From: Aurantimonas sp. 22II-16-19i
Lineage (GTDB): Bacteria; Pseudomonadota; Alphaproteobacteria; Rhizobiales; Rhizobiaceae
NCBI RefSeq assembly: GCF_002088275.1
Contig: NZ_AQQS01000014.1
Location: 62,001-126,000, forward strand
Direction: 5' to 3'
Length of the DNA: 64,000 nt
Shown here: positions 53,101 to 62,824 of the stretch, in pieces
How the letters are laid out: each line of letters opens with the position of its first letter
How positions within the stretch are numbered: position 1 is the first letter of the stretch
Notes under the pieces: model-generated
Told to the model about the DNA's origin: nothing
The model's database searches: none
The model's input: the letters and a program-made list of their open reading frames with translations, nothing else
Position numbers and translations under genes: made by a program

Positions 53101-53772
53101 GTAGAGCTCGACCTGGGCGTTGCGGGTGCGCGGCGAGAGCGCCCCGAGGACCACCGCCGCGCCGCCGCGCTGGCGGCGGATCAGCTCGGCGATGGCATAG
53201 ACCTCCTCGGCGGAGAAGGCGACGATGGCGGAGCGCCGCGGCAGCCGGGTGATCTTCTTGGAGCCGGCATAGACGAGGTTGGAGAGCCGCGGCCGCGTCT
53301 GCGTCCCGAGGCCGGGAATCAGCTGCTTCAGGACGCCGGTCATGGTCGAGGCGCCGAGCAGCAGCGTCTCCTGGAAGCCGCGGGCGGTGAGGATGCGATC
53401 GGTGAAGACGTGGCCGCGCTCGAGGTCGCCGGCGAGCTGCACCTCGTCGATGGCGACGAAGGCGGTGCCGGGATGGCGCGGCATCGCCTCGACGGTGCAG
53501 ATGAAATAGCGGGCCTTGGGCGGGCGGATCTTCTCCTCGCCGGTGATCAGCGCGACATTCGCCGCACCGACCCGGTCGCAGACCTTCTGATAGACCTCGC
53601 GCGCCAAGAGCCGGAGCGGCAGGCCGATGGTGCCCGAGCCGTGGGCGATCATCCGCTCGATGGCGAGATGGGTCTTGCCCGTGTTCGTCGGCCCGAGCAC
53701 CGCGGTGACGGTGGCGTCGGCGGCACGGCCCTGAACGGAGCTCGAGGGGGAAGCGAAGGTCAGTCGGCTCAT
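50152..53772 (-). CDS. SUV3-like DEAD/DEAH-type RNA helicase with long low-complexity tail
   Basis: A 1206-residue helicase of the mitochondrial SUV3 type found in alphaproteobacteria. The Walker A is GPTNTGKTH (Lys33), the box II AIDEVQLAGDLERG, and motif VI GQIAGRAGRHVRDG. Residues about 300-800 are the conserved SUV3-like body. From about 800 the chain becomes Ala/Glu/Pro-rich, then Gly/Gln/Arg-rich with (GQ)n runs and many Arg, likely a disordered RNA-binding tail. ATGs at 53838 or 53847 are possible but add unconserved residues. It probably unwinds structured RNA during decay. The S4 protein gene follows by overlap. Confidence 0.9.
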   Translation of the reverse strand: MSRLTFASPSSSVQGRAADATVTAVLGPTNTGKTHLAIERMIAHGSGTIGLPLRLLAREVYQKVCDRVGAANVALITGEEKIRPPKARYFICTVEAMPRHPGTAFVAIDEVQLAGDLERGHVFTDRILTARGFQETLLLGASTMTGVLKQLIPGLGTQTRPRLSNLVYAGSKKITRLPRRSAIVAFSAEEVYAIAELIRRQRGGAAVVLGALSPRTRNAQVELYQNGEVDYLVATDAIGMGLNLDVDHVAFAQDWKYDGFQYRQLTAAEYGQIAGRAGRHVRDGTFGVTGQVDPLPEELVEALEGHSFAPVKVLQWRSGEHDFTSLDSLKHSLERPPQVEALTKALPSVDQRALEFLSRVPDVAERARGARRVELLWETCKLPDYRRIAPAQHAEIIASIYADVADNGHVSEDYMAAQVRRADRTEGDLDTLSQRIAEIRTWTYISHRPDWLADPTHWQEKTRDIEDRLSDALHDRLTKRFVDRRTSVLMKRLRENAFMEAEIANDGTVTVEGHAVGELQAFRFSADTKAEGADGRAVRTAAQKALAGEFEKRAERFANSPNGDLALGSDGLVRWLGAPVAMLTGGEDPLKPRVVLLADEQLTGPMRDMVANRVERYVTYQVSTVLKPLADLKQAEGLDGVARGLAYRLVEEYGILQRRDVAEEVRALDQGARAALRRFGVRFGAYHIFVPTLIKPAPAGLLTLLWAIRNDGRERAGFGDVTHLLATGRTSAVADTDFDPIFYKLAGYRLLGRRAVRVDILERLADLIRPALSWKPGSGKRPEGGFNGSQFLVTPAMMSILGATADDMDEILKGLGYRPQPMQADAVEGELPRLDEEAIAREAAEKAAARAEAERRAAEAAATAEAPQVPDVAATEGTEAAAEPAATTPSAEATAGTGEIEAAETETGETEAGEAQSSDDGAATDAVLAGDEAVGASEEEGDMAEAADAPAAAVSESDEAESAPLEAASEATADEPATATDRAPATSEAPVAAPDTAEEASAEAADGDETATPSKTDAASEASADEDAGEPVAAASSADGAADTPAETAEPRIIQVWRPHRGDRNAGQNRQGRRNRRPGQGQAPQGQGQGQGQGQGHDQGQGRAQPDRPAGEPGGERQQRFSRGPNRQDRPDRPEGEERQQRHGKSGPKGKNRPGKEFGDRPERGNRGPQRDEAAGGNNRRDKAPQRIDPDSPFAKLAALKEKLGR
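50492..50521. repeat. CCCTGG hexanucleotide run inside the helicase gene
   Basis: Five exact CCCTGG units in tandem, encoding alternating Gly-Gln on the minus strand. In-frame slippage would change the tail length without breaking the gene. Confidence 0.9.
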
Positions 53773-53847
53773 GAGCCCGTCGATCTGGGGCAATTCCGGC
53801 GGATGCGGCGGGAGGCTGCACCGGGAGATGCGGGACATGCTGGGCAC

Positions 53848-54201
53848 GGGCCGGTTCGGATCTGGAACGGTCCGGGCCTGCGGCGGTCGGCGGCGGACGG
53901 ATGATCCCCGCCACCAAGGACTTACCTAGTGCGTCCGGCGACGATGCGAAAGCTTTCGCCGGCGGAACCTGCTCGCAAGCCTGACGCGGCCGGGCGGGAG
54001 CGGCGCGGGCCGGACCGGTGCGGAACAGAGCGCATCCTCGGCAGGCCGGCGTGCAAGAGAAGCGCCTCGCGGCGGCAGAGGGCGCCAGGCGAATAGCCTG
54101 GAACATCTCCAGACGACTTGGCCATGTCGGGCAGCCGGGCGGCGGGAGCCGGGCTTTCCTGCCGATACCCGGCTTTGCCAGCGCAAATCGCGCCCTATAA
54201 G
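53848..54201. other. Divergent gap between helicase and exbB genes, left part
   Basis: About 470 nt separate the two divergent genes (53848-54315 if the earliest helicase start is used). This left part is GC-rich and carries no gene I can support. The right part holds the exbB promoter candidate at 54202-54229. An AAAGGAGG run at 54227-54234 looks like a ribosome site but no start codon follows at a usable distance. Confidence 0.4.
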
Positions 54202-54229
54202 TTGACTGTGGACATCATGTTTCCATAAA
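54202..54229 (+). promoter_or_regulatory. Sigma-70-type promoter candidate for exbB-exbD-tonB
   Basis: TTGACT at 54202-54207, a 16-nt spacer, then CATAAA at 54224-54229. The -35 matches the consensus at five of six positions. It lies in the only AT-rich stretch upstream of exbB and gives a leader of about 80 nt. Confidence 0.4.
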
Positions 54230-54315
54230 GGAGGCACGAGACGCCGGCTCGCCGCGACGACCCTCGTCGCTGCGTCTCCGGCATCCGGCAATCTTCAGGT
54301 CACGGTCCCCCCATC

Positions 54316-55488
<1,173 letters not shown>

Positions 55489-55493
55489 GCGCC

Positions 55494-55997
55494 ATGGCGG
55501 TCAAGCTCGGCAGCAACGACGACGACGCCGGCGACGAGGTCTCGGAGATCAACGTCACGCCCTTCATCGACGTGATGCTGGTTCTCCTGATCATCTTCAT
55601 GGTGGCCGCGCCGCTCTCGACGGTGGACGTGCCGGTGGATCTTCCGACCTCCAACGCCGCCCCCCAGGAGCGGCCGGACGAGCCGGTCTACCTGACCATC
55701 CAGGAAGACCTGTCGCTGAGCCTCGGCGAGGACCCGATCACCGCGGCAGCCCTCGCCGAAAGCCTCGACCGGCGGACCAACAGCAATCGCGACGAGCGCA
55801 TCTTCCTGCGCGCCGACGGCACGGTGCACTATTCCGACATCATGGAGGTGATGAACGCGCTGCGCTCGGCCGGCTACCTGAAGATCGGCCTCGTCGGCCT
55901 CGAGGATCCGGGCCGGGCCGAGGCGGCGCGGGCCGCAGCGAGCGGTGGCGCGCCGGGCGCGGCAGGCGGCAGCGGCGCGGCGGGCGCCGGGCAGTAG
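55494..55997 (+). CDS. exbD: Biopolymer transporter ExbD (TonB system)
   Basis: A 167-residue protein with one membrane helix. The signature [24 protein letters not shown] contains the essential Asp26 of the proton path. The periplasmic domain follows (about residues 45-140, with [14 protein letters not shown] and [22 protein letters not shown]), then a Gly/Ala-rich tail. It lies between exbB and tonB in a tight unit with gaps of 5 and 7 nt. Confidence 0.95.
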   Translation: MAVKLGSNDDDAGDEVSEINVTPFIDVMLVLLIIFMVAAPLSTVDVPVDLPTSNAAPQERPDEPVYLTIQEDLSLSLGEDPITAAALAESLDRRTNSNRDERIFLRADGTVHYSDIMEVMNALRSAGYLKIGLVGLEDPGRAEAARAAASGGAPGAAGGSGAAGAGQ

Positions 55998-56004
55998 GCG
56001 GATC

Positions 56005-57159
56005 ATGGCACGTCAGACCTCCGGCAGTTTCGACCCCTTCGACGGATCGCCGCGGCGCGCCGGCGCAGAGCGCTGGCTGGTCGCCGCCCTGGTGGTGGTG
56101 CTCGCCCACGGGACGGGCGCCTATGCTCTGATGGCGAGCGTTCCCGAGACGCCGCCGAAGGGCGCCCAAGAGGCCGCAGTGCTGATCGACCTCGCGCCGC
56201 CGCCCGAGTCCGAGGCCTCCGCCGCGATCGACGAGGCGGCCCCGGCGCCGGAAACCGTCAACACGCCGGATCCCTCCCAGAGCGAGGCGGAGACGGAGGT
56301 GCCGCAGGCGCCGATGCCGCCCGAGGAACCGACACCGCCCGAACCCGAGCCCGAACCGGCCGCCCCGGAGCCGGAGCCGGCCGAACCGGAACAGCCGGCG
56401 CCGCCCGAGCCGGTCGAGGAGCCGCAGCCGCCCGAGCCCCAGCCTGTGGAAGAGCCGGCGGTGGAAGAGCCGGTCGTGCAGCCGCCGGAGCCGGAGCCGG
56501 AGCCGGCGGTCGAGCCGGTGCCCGAGCCCGAGCCGCAACCGGTGCCCGAGCCCGAAGAGGTCGCGCCGCCGATCCCCGACGCGGTGCCGCTGCCCCGGCC
56601 CGCCCCCGAGCCGGAAGAGCCCGAGCCGGAGGAACCGGCGGCGCCGGCGCCGGACACCGCGGTGCTGCCCGACGTCGTGCCGCTGCCGACCGCCCGGCCG
56701 ACGCCGCCGAGGCCGGTGCGCCAGGCGGTGCGGGAGGCGCCGAAGCGGGCGGAAAAACCGGTGCGGCGCAGCCAGCCGAAGGCGGAGCGGCCGGCCCCGA
56801 AGCGGGAGACGCGCCAGCGGCGCTCGGCGTCCCCCTCGGTCGCCTCGCGCGGCCAGTCCCGCAGCGAGGCCTCGCAGGGCGCCAGCGTCTCGCGGGCGGC
56901 CCTGGCGCGCTGGCAGTCGCAGGTCCAGGCCCGGCTCAACCGCTACAGCCGCAGCTTCTCCGGTCGCGGCTCCGGCACAACGCGGGTCGCCTTCTCGATG
57001 GACGGCGGCGGCCGCGTCACCGGCGTCCGGGTGGTCGGATCGAGCGGCAACGGCACCCTCGACAGCCTCGCCGTGCAGCTGGTGCGCCGGGCGAGCCCGT
57101 TCCCCGCGCCGCCGTCCGGCAAGGGCGTGTCGCTGACCGTGCCGGTGCGGATCCGCTGA
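56005..57159 (+). CDS. tonB: Energy transducer TonB
   Basis: A 384-residue protein. One N-terminal membrane anchor (about residues 23-42, WLVAALVVVLAHGTGAYALM) is followed by about 200 residues dominated by Pro and Glu, the rigid periplasm-spanning part, then a basic stretch and the TonB C-terminal domain (about 300-384). The domain reads RWQSQVQARLNRYSRSF, VAFSMDGGGRVTGVRVVGSSG and SLTVPVRIR. It contacts the TonB box of outer-membrane receptors. The (PEP)n coding repeats make the region prone to length change. Confidence 0.93.
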   Translation: MARQTSGSFDPFDGSPRRAGAERWLVAALVVVLAHGTGAYALMASVPETPPKGAQEAAVLIDLAPPPESEASAAIDEAAPAPETVNTPDPSQSEAETEVPQAPMPPEEPTPPEPEPEPAAPEPEPAEPEQPAPPEPVEEPQPPEPQPVEEPAVEEPVVQPPEPEPEPAVEPVPEPEPQPVPEPEEVAPPIPDAVPLPRPAPEPEEPEPEEPAAPAPDTAVLPDVVPLPTARPTPPRPVRQAVREAPKRAEKPVRRSQPKAERPAPKRETRQRRSASPSVASRGQSRSEASQGASVSRAALARWQSQVQARLNRYSRSFSGRGSGTTRVAFSMDGGGRVTGVRVVGSSGNGTLDSLAVQLVRRASPFPAPPSGKGVSLTVPVRIR

Positions 57160-57452
57160 GGCGGACGCGCGGTGGGTAGCGCGTAACGGACGCCGCTACG
57201 CCGGTGAGATGCGGCGGTGCGGCTGAGCATGAGGGCGTGGACGCGGCCGGGGAGCGTCAACGGGAGCGTGTTCCTGCGTGATCGGGACCGCCAGACGCAG
57301 GGTCCGGCACGGCGACGCCCAAGTGATCGGGCCGGAGCGATCGGGCGGCTGCCAAATGGACGAGGCGGCGCCAGAGCGCCCTGATGCCCGGCGCCGCTCC
57401 TCGATGCGGCCCAGCCGCGGGCGGTACGGCGATCCGCCTGGATTGCGCCGCT

Positions 57453-58085
57453 CTAGCGGACCTGGTCCAGCAGGCGCTTGCATTCCAGAAGATCGAGCAG
57501 CACCTGGTCGAGGGTGTCGACGCTGTCGCGCGGCAGGCGCAGGCCCTCCTGGGCGGTGTCGCGCTCGCGGCGCAGGAAGCTGCCGAGGGCGCGCGGGCGG
57601 GGGCGTGCCGGCGGCGACGGCTCTTCCGGTCCGACGGCCGGTGCGCCGCCCGATCCGCCAGACGATACCGCGGGCGGCTCGACGGCGGCGACGGTCTCGG
57701 GTTCGGGATGGATCAGGTCGAGGTCGTCGACATGGGCCTGCCCCGCCTCCTCGGCCTCCGGCCCGTCGGCGGGAGGGGCGCTCGACAGATCGTCGAGGCC
57801 GGCGAGATCGCCGGAGCCGATGGCGACCACGAAGCGGCTGCCGTTCTCCTTCAGGAGACGCTGCACGCCCTTGATGGTGAAGCCCTTGACGTAGAGGAGA
57901 TAGCGGATGCCGCGCAGGAGCTCGACGTCGTCGGGGCGGTAGTAGCGCCGGCCGCCGCCGCGTTTGAGCGGACGGATCTGCGCGAAGCGCGATTCCCAGA
58001 AACGCAGGACATGCTGCGGCAGGTCGAGATCCTCGGCGACCTCCGAGATCGTCCGGAACGCATCCTCACCCTTGTCGGCCATCAA
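57453..58085 (-). CDS. MerR-family transcriptional regulator
   Basis: A 210-residue protein with a MerR winged helix-turn-helix in about residues 10-80: [25 protein letters not shown], then [19 protein letters not shown] and [20 protein letters not shown]. The rest is an Asp/Glu/Pro-rich linker and a short C-terminal coiled segment ([17 protein letters not shown]), with no metal-binding Cys cluster, so it is not a metal sensor. It follows ihfA in the conserved rhizobial order plsX-fabH-ihfA-merR. Its target is unknown. Confidence 0.9.
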   Translation of the reverse strand: MMADKGEDAFRTISEVAEDLDLPQHVLRFWESRFAQIRPLKRGGGRRYYRPDDVELLRGIRYLLYVKGFTIKGVQRLLKENGSRFVVAIGSGDLAGLDDLSSAPPADGPEAEEAGQAHVDDLDLIHPEPETVAAVEPPAVSSGGSGGAPAVGPEEPSPPARPRPRALGSFLRRERDTAQEGLRLPRDSVDTLDQVLLDLLECKRLLDQVR

Positions 58086-58124
58086 TGAAGCATCTCAGAT
58101 CCGCGCATTCGCCTGTCTGGCCGC

Positions 58125-58487
58125 CTATTCGGCGGCGCGCATCAGCTCGAGGCCCGACGACTCCAGGTTCGACGAGGAGGCGGCGCGCTTGCTGTGGGCT
58201 TCGAGAATGCGGTCCTTGAGGACGTTGGACGGCTTGAACACGGCCACCCGGCGCGGCGAGATCGGCACTTCCTCGCCGGTCTTGGGATTGCGGCCGACGC
58301 GCTCGTTCTTGTCGCGCACGAGGAAGGAGCCGAAGGAGGAAACCTTGACGGATTCGCCCTTGGCGATGGTCGAGCAGATCTCCTCGAGCACCATCTCGAC
58401 GAGTTGCGCCGATTCCGTCCGCGACAGCCCGATCTTGCGAAACACCGCTTCGGCGAGGTCGGCCCTGGTAAGTGTCCTATCCCCCAT
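58125..58487 (-). CDS. ihfA: Integration host factor subunit alpha
   Basis: A 120-residue DNA-bending protein of the HU/IHF family. It begins [23 protein letters not shown], contains [46 protein letters not shown] with the DNA-intercalating NP of the beta arm (only parts shown as markers), and has a 20-residue tail beyond the usual end. The ATG at 58487 is chosen over an upstream in-frame ATG at 58544, which would add unconserved residues. It acts with IHF-beta in recombination and transcription. Confidence 0.95.
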   Translation of the reverse strand: MGDRTLTRADLAEAVFRKIGLSRTESAQLVEMVLEEICSTIAKGESVKVSSFGSFLVRDKNERVGRNPKTGEEVPISPRRVAVFKPSNVLKDRILEAHSKRAASSSNLESSGLELMRAAE

Positions 58488-58558
58488 CGTCGTCCCCTGG
58501 TCGGTGTCGAAAACCCGCCCGCGCCAATTGGTCGCGCCGGGCATCTTACTTTTTCGTT

Positions 58559-58586
58559 ACTCTACTGAAAGCGCCATATGAATCAA
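58559..58586 (-). promoter_or_regulatory. Promoter candidate for ihfA
   Basis: On the minus strand TTGATT (58586-58581), 16 nt, then TAGAGT (58564-58559). Both hexamers match the sigma-70 consensus at four of six positions and lie in the only AT-rich stretch between fabH and ihfA. Confidence 0.35.
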
Positions 58587-58593
58587 GCGCCAT

Positions 58594-59571
58594 CTACCAT
58601 CTCAGAAGGATCGCGCCCCAGGTGAAGCCGCCGCCCATCGCCTCGAGCAGGACGAGATCGCCCGGCTTGACGCGCCCGTCCCGCACCGCCGTGTCGAGCG
58701 CGAGGGGAATCGAGGCCGCCGAGGTGTTGCCGTGGCGGTCGACGGTGATCACCACCTTGTCGATGTCGATGCCGAGTTTCTTCGCCGAGGCGTCGATGAT
58801 CCGGCGGTTGGCCTGGTGGGGAATGAACCAGTCGATGTCGTCGGGACCGATCTTCGCGGCCGCAAAACAGGCCTCGATCACGTCGGTGATCATGCCGACC
58901 GCGTGCTTGAAGACCTCGCGCCCCTGCATCCGCAGATGGCCGACCGTCCCGGTGGTCGACGGCCCGCCGTCGACAAAGAGCTTCTCCTTGTGGGAGCCGT
59001 CCGAGCGCAGCTTGGCGACGAGGATGCCCTTGCCGGCGCTCTCTTCGGCCGGCACGCCTTCCAGCACCACCGCGCCGGCACCGTCGCCGAACAGAACGCA
59101 GGTCGTGCGGTCTTCCCAGTCGAGAATGCGCGAAAAGGTCTCGGCGCCGATGACGAGGGCCCGGCGGGCCTGGCCGGCGCGCAGATACATGTCGGCCGTG
59201 GTCAGCGCGTAGAGAAAGCCGCTGCACACCGCATGGACGTCGAAGGCGAAGCCGTGGCTGATGCCGAGCCGGTTCTGGACGTCGACGGCCGAGGCCGGAA
59301 AGGTGTTGTCGGGGGTCGCGGTGGCGAGGATGATCAGGTCGATGTCGGCGGGCTCGAGCCCGGCCGCGTCGAGCGCCCGCCGCGCCGCGCCCTCGGCGAG
59401 CGAGGCCGTGGTCTCGCCCTCGCCGGCGATGTGGCGCTCGGCGATGCCGGTGCGCTGGCGGATCCATTCGTCCGAGGTCTCGACGACGCCGACGAAGTCC
59501 TGGTTGCGCATGACCCGCTCGGGCAGCACCGAGCCGGTGCCCCGGACGACGGAGACGATCTTGTCACTCAT
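58594..59571 (-). CDS. fabH: 3-oxoacyl-[ACP] synthase III
   Basis: A 325-residue ketoacyl synthase that condenses acetyl-CoA with malonyl-ACP to start fatty acid synthesis. The catalytic triad is visible: Cys116 in [10 protein letters not shown], His in [11 protein letters not shown] and Asn in [10 protein letters not shown]. The [12 protein letters not shown] and [13 protein letters not shown] ends are canonical. Its ATG overlaps the plsX stop (ATGA), so lipid and fatty-acid initiation enzymes are coupled. Confidence 0.97.
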   Translation of the reverse strand: MSDKIVSVVRGTGSVLPERVMRNQDFVGVVETSDEWIRQRTGIAERHIAGEGETTASLAEGAARRALDAAGLEPADIDLIILATATPDNTFPASAVDVQNRLGISHGFAFDVHAVCSGFLYALTTADMYLRAGQARRALVIGAETFSRILDWEDRTTCVLFGDGAGAVVLEGVPAEESAGKGILVAKLRSDGSHKEKLFVDGGPSTTGTVGHLRMQGREVFKHAVGMITDVIEACFAAAKIGPDDIDWFIPHQANRRIIDASAKKLGIDIDKVVITVDRHGNTSAASIPLALDTAVRDGRVKPGDLVLLEAMGGGFTWGAILLRW

Positions 59572-60641
59572 GAAACGCTGCTTTCGGGGACGATCGCCGC
59601 CTCCTCGGAGATGCGGCGGTGATAGTTGGCGAGGTCCGCCTCGATCTTTTCGCGCAGGCCCGCCCGCGCAACGGTGTGGGCGAGGTCGATGGCGGCGGCG
59701 ATGCCCTCGGCGTCGGTGCCGCCATGGCTCTTGATGACGATGCCGTTCAGCCCGAGGAAGACGCCGCCATTGACCTTGCGCGGATCCATCTTGTCGCGCA
59801 GCCGGTCGAAGGCGCTCTTGGCCAGGATGTAGCCGGCCCGGGCGAGCCAGGTCCGCGACATCGCCGCGCGCAGATAGGCGGCGATCTGGCGGGCCGTGCC
59901 CTCCGCCGTCTTCAGGGCGATGTTGCCGGTGAAGCCCTCGGTGACGACGACGTCCACGGTGCCCTGGCCGAGATCGTCGCCCTCGACGAAGCCGCGATAG
60001 TCGATGCCGGGCAGCGGCGTTTCCTTCAGGAGCCGGCCCGCTTCGCGGATGTCGTCCTGGCCCTTGACCTCCTCGACGCCGATGTTGAGGAGGCCGACGG
60101 TCGGCCGCTCGAGGCCGAACAGCGCCCGCGCCATGGCGCCGCCCATCATCGAGAAGTCGATCAGCTGCTGGGCGTCGGCGCCGATGGTCGCGCCGACGTC
60201 GAGGACGATGCTGTCGCCGCGCAGCGTCGGCCAGATCGCGGCGATCGCCGGGCGCTCGATGTTGGCCATGGTGCGCAGGCAGAACTTCGCCATCGCCATC
60301 AGGGCGCCGGTGTTGCCGGCCGAGACGGCGACGTCGGCCTCGCCGGTCTTCACCGCGTCGATGGTGCGCCACATGGACGACTTGTAGCGGCCCTGACGCA
60401 GCGCCTGGGAGGGCTTGTCGTCCATGCGGACGGAAATCTCGCAGTGGTGGAAGGTCGAGGCCGCGTCGAGCTCTGGAAAGCGGGCGAGCACGGGCCTGAC
60501 GGCGGCTTCCTCGCCATAGAGGACGAAGCGCGTGTCCGGCCGGCGCTGAAGGGCGAGCGCGGCGCCCGCCACCACCACCTCGGGCCCGTGATCGCCGCCC
60601 ATCGCGTCGAGCGAGATGGTTATGCCGGATCCTGAGGTCAA
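59568..60641 (-). CDS. plsX: Phosphate acyltransferase PlsX
   Basis: A protein of 357 residues from a TTG at 60641, or 382 from an ATG at 60716. It makes acyl-phosphate from acyl-ACP for phospholipid synthesis at the membrane surface. Family marks are [59 protein letters not shown] and [17 protein letters not shown] prefer the TTG because conserved sequence begins within a few residues and a GGACAG site lies before it; the longer form is a real alternative. It lies downstream of the DUF177 gene and overlaps fabH. Confidence 0.93.
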   Translation of the reverse strand: MTSGSGITISLDAMGGDHGPEVVVAGAALALQRRPDTRFVLYGEEAAVRPVLARFPELDAASTFHHCEISVRMDDKPSQALRQGRYKSSMWRTIDAVKTGEADVAVSAGNTGALMAMAKFCLRTMANIERPAIAAIWPTLRGDSIVLDVGATIGADAQQLIDFSMMGGAMARALFGLERPTVGLLNIGVEEVKGQDDIREAGRLLKETPLPGIDYRGFVEGDDLGQGTVDVVVTEGFTGNIALKTAEGTARQIAAYLRAAMSRTWLARAGYILAKSAFDRLRDKMDPRKVNGGVFLGLNGIVIKSHGGTDAEGIAAAIDLAHTVARAGLREKIEADLANYHRRISEEAAIVPESSVS

Positions 60642-60734
60642 CGCGTTCTCACTTCTGTCCGCCGATGCGCCGGGCCCTGCCGGCGCGGCGCGAAAATAGC
60701 CAAATCCCCGGTACATACAACCGGCCTCGTCGCC

Positions 60735-61304
60735 TCAATCACCGCCGCTGCCCCGCCCGTCGCGGAAATTGGCGAGCACGGCGAAGGGCGAGGGAGGCTC
60801 CTGCGTCTCCGCTTCCGGCTCTATCGCGGCGCCGAAGCGCTCGCCCGGCCGCTTGGGATAGGGATCGACGACCAGCGCCAGCGCCTCGTAGAGCCTCGGG
60901 CCGAGGTCGATCCGGTCGCCGACGAAGGGCTCCGGCGGATCCTCGGCCTCGGGATCGATGACGATCTCGGTGGGCTCGGCCTCGACCTTCCGCCGCGGCG
61001 CCCTCGCCTCGCGCAGGAAGGTGGCCTCGAAGGGCTCGTCGATCCGCTGCTCGACCGGCTCCAGCGTGACGACGCTCTTCTGGACGACGACCGCCGACAG
61101 GCGGCCGGCGACCCGGGCGCCGTCCTTGCGGAACGGCCGCGCCATCAGCTCGGCGCCCATCGCCGTCACCCGGTCGACATCGAGCGCCGCGGCGAGCCGC
61201 GCGCAATCCTCCCCCGTCGCCTTGAAGGCGACCCGGAGGCCGTCCTGCGGCAGCGGCCCGGCCGGCAAGAGGACGCGAAGCGGCGAGACCGGCTCTCCAT
61301 CCAT
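60735..61304 (-). CDS. DUF177 (YceD) family protein
   Basis: A 189-residue cytoplasmic protein of the YceD/DUF177 family, which in bacteria and plastids is tied to 23S rRNA accumulation. Recognisable parts are the central SVVTLEPVEQRIDEPFEATFL, the acidic DPEAEDPPEPFVGDRIDLG and YEALALVVDPYPKRPG, the family signature near the end, and FAVLANFRDG at the C-terminus. It stands upstream of plsX and 3 nt after the stop of the cytochrome chaperone gene. The rpmF gene often next to it elsewhere is absent here. Confidence 0.9.
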   Translation of the reverse strand: MDGEPVSPLRVLLPAGPLPQDGLRVAFKATGEDCARLAAALDVDRVTAMGAELMARPFRKDGARVAGRLSAVVVQKSVVTLEPVEQRIDEPFEATFLREARAPRRKVEAEPTEIVIDPEAEDPPEPFVGDRIDLGPRLYEALALVVDPYPKRPGERFGAAIEPEAETQEPPSPFAVLANFRDGRGSGGD

Positions 61305-61307
61305 GGG

Positions 61308-61877
61308 TCAATCTCCTTCGTTCAGCTCCCGGGGGGTCAGCTCCGGGGGGTTCAGCGCGCCGGGATCGAGCGCGCCGGACAGGATCGCCGCGGCCGGCAC
61401 CGCCGCGAGGCGCTCGTTCATGGCGAGCATGTAGGTGGCGAGATCGTCCACCGCATCCTCCGGCACCGTCGCCTCGACCGCCCGCCCGGCCAGCGCGGCC
61501 TTCAGCGCCGACCTCTGGTCCGCTGCCTCGAAGGCCTCGTCATAGACCCGGACGCGCTCGTAGAAGACGCCGGCCAGCTTGCGCATGCGCCTCGGCACCG
61601 CCTGGTCGCCGATGCCGAGTTCGCGGATCGAGGAATCCACGTCGAGAACGAAGCGGTCGACGACGTCGCGCGACAGCGGCTCCAGCGAGGCTTCAACGCG
61701 GCAGCGGCGCAGGAACAGGAAGACATGCAGGCCAAGGGCCTCGAACCGCCCCGCGAACGTATCGGCGATCCCGCAGCTCTCGTAGAGCTTCGGCTGGCGC
61801 GTCATCGCGACGAGGGCCTGATAGAGGAGTTCGACGATCGCTCGGTTCTGGCGAGCGATCCTCCAGCGTTTCAGCAT
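61308..61877 (-). CDS. Ubiquinol-cytochrome c chaperone family protein
   Basis: A 189-residue protein of the CBP3/UQCC1 family. The domain spans about residues 15-165 with ALVAMTRQPKLYESCGIADTFAGRFEALGLHVFLFLRR and DQAVPRRMRKLAGVFYERVRVYDEAF (recognised from shorter motifs within these). In mitochondria the homologue helps cytochrome b synthesis and bc1 assembly. The ATG at 61877 opens MLKRWRIARQ. It is the first gene of the unit leading to DUF177 and plsX, and is divergent from the bamE-type gene. Confidence 0.88.
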   Translation of the reverse strand: MLKRWRIARQNRAIVELLYQALVAMTRQPKLYESCGIADTFAGRFEALGLHVFLFLRRCRVEASLEPLSRDVVDRFVLDVDSSIRELGIGDQAVPRRMRKLAGVFYERVRVYDEAFEAADQRSALKAALAGRAVEATVPEDAVDDLATYMLAMNERLAAVPAAAILSGALDPGALNPPELTPRELNEGD

Positions 61878-62220
61878 TGACGATCCGCGGTTTCTCGCTT
61901 GGCCACAGGCGGTGCCACAGCTTCGGCCCGATTGCAACGGCGCCTGAGGTGGATTACCAACGCCCACGCGCCGCGGCCTCGCCGTCGTCCGGCGGAACGA
62001 CGGGAGGCTCGACGGCCGGCGGGAGGATCGGCTCGTCCGGGTGCCGGGCCGCACTGGCGCCGGAACCTTGCCGCGCCGGCGGTTCGCGAGCCATGGGGCT
62101 GTCCGCCGACGAACCGGCAGGCGGCGACGAGATCGCGGCAAGGGCGGCGTAATTTCGCCGTCTGAACCGCGCATGACACAGAAAACAAAGTCGGTTGGCT
62201 GGAACGGAGTTGAGAAAAGC

Positions 62221-62691
62221 GTGAGCAAGAAGACGCGTCTGACGCTGGCGTTCGCCGTGGGAGTGGCAGCCATCGGCCTGTCGTCGCTGTCGGCCTGTAC
62301 GACCAGCGAAGTCCTCAACCAGGGCTATATCGTCGATCCGAAATCGCTCGAGCTGGTGCCTCCGGGCTCCTCCAAGGAGCAGGTTCTGCTGGCCCTCGGC
62401 TCGCCCTCCACCAAGGCCAGCTTCGACAACGAGGTGTTCTACTACATCTCCCAGAAGCGGGTGCGGCCGGTGGCCTTCCTGCAGCCGCAGCTGGTCGACC
62501 AGCGCATCCTCGCCGTCTATTTCAACAAGGACGATCGGGTCGAGCGCATCGCCGACTACGGGCTGAAGGACGGGCGGGTGTTCGACTTCATCTCCCGCAC
62601 GACGCCCACCGGCGGCAAGGATGCGAGCTTCCTCGGCCAGGTGCTGAGCGACACGGTCGGCGATTCGACGCCCGGCGCGCCGGCGCTCTGA
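62221..62691 (+). CDS. bamE: BamE/SmpA/OmlA-type outer-membrane assembly lipoprotein
   Basis: A 156-residue lipoprotein, from a GTG at 62221 with a GGAG site 12 nt upstream. The signal ends LSSLSAC, so Cys26 is lipidated. The SmpA/OmlA fold follows: LVPPGSSKEQVLLALGSPS, VFYYISQKRVRPVAF and ILAVYFNKDDRVERIADYGL. It supports the Bam complex that inserts beta-barrel proteins. An ATG at 62173 is in frame and would add 16 polar residues before the signal. A hairpin with a short T-run follows the stop. Confidence 0.92.
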   Translation: MSKKTRLTLAFAVGVAAIGLSSLSACTTSEVLNQGYIVDPKSLELVPPGSSKEQVLLALGSPSTKASFDNEVFYYISQKRVRPVAFLQPQLVDQRILAVYFNKDDRVERIADYGLKDGRVFDFISRTTPTGGKDASFLGQVLSDTVGDSTPGAPAL

Positions 62692-62705
62692 TCGCGACTA
62701 CGGCG

Positions 62706-62733
62706 GGCGAAGGCGGTGCCTTCGCCGGTCTTT
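62706..62733 (+). terminator. Hairpin terminator candidate after bamE
   Basis: GGCGAAGGC / GGT / GCCTTCGCC is a perfect 9-bp stem (62706-62726) followed by GGTCTTT. It lies 14 nt after the bamE stop, in the convergent gap with anmK. The T-run is short. Confidence 0.55.
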
Positions 62734-62824
62734 GCAGCGTGAACGTCTCTGCTGCGCGCCGGTCTCGGGAGCACGGTCATGGGAGGCCCGACGCATTCCT
62801 TCCGAGGTCGTGCCTTCGATCCGC

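Noticed and set aside
49942-53904. A 1320-codon open frame on the plus strand
   Set aside because: Antisense to the SUV3-like helicase and the S4 protein; the product is compositionally biased with no recognisable fold.
57160-57452. tRNA or other RNA gene between tonB and merR
   Set aside because: No T-arm GGTTCGA-type sequence or cloverleaf pairing; only weak inverted repeats in GC-rich DNA.
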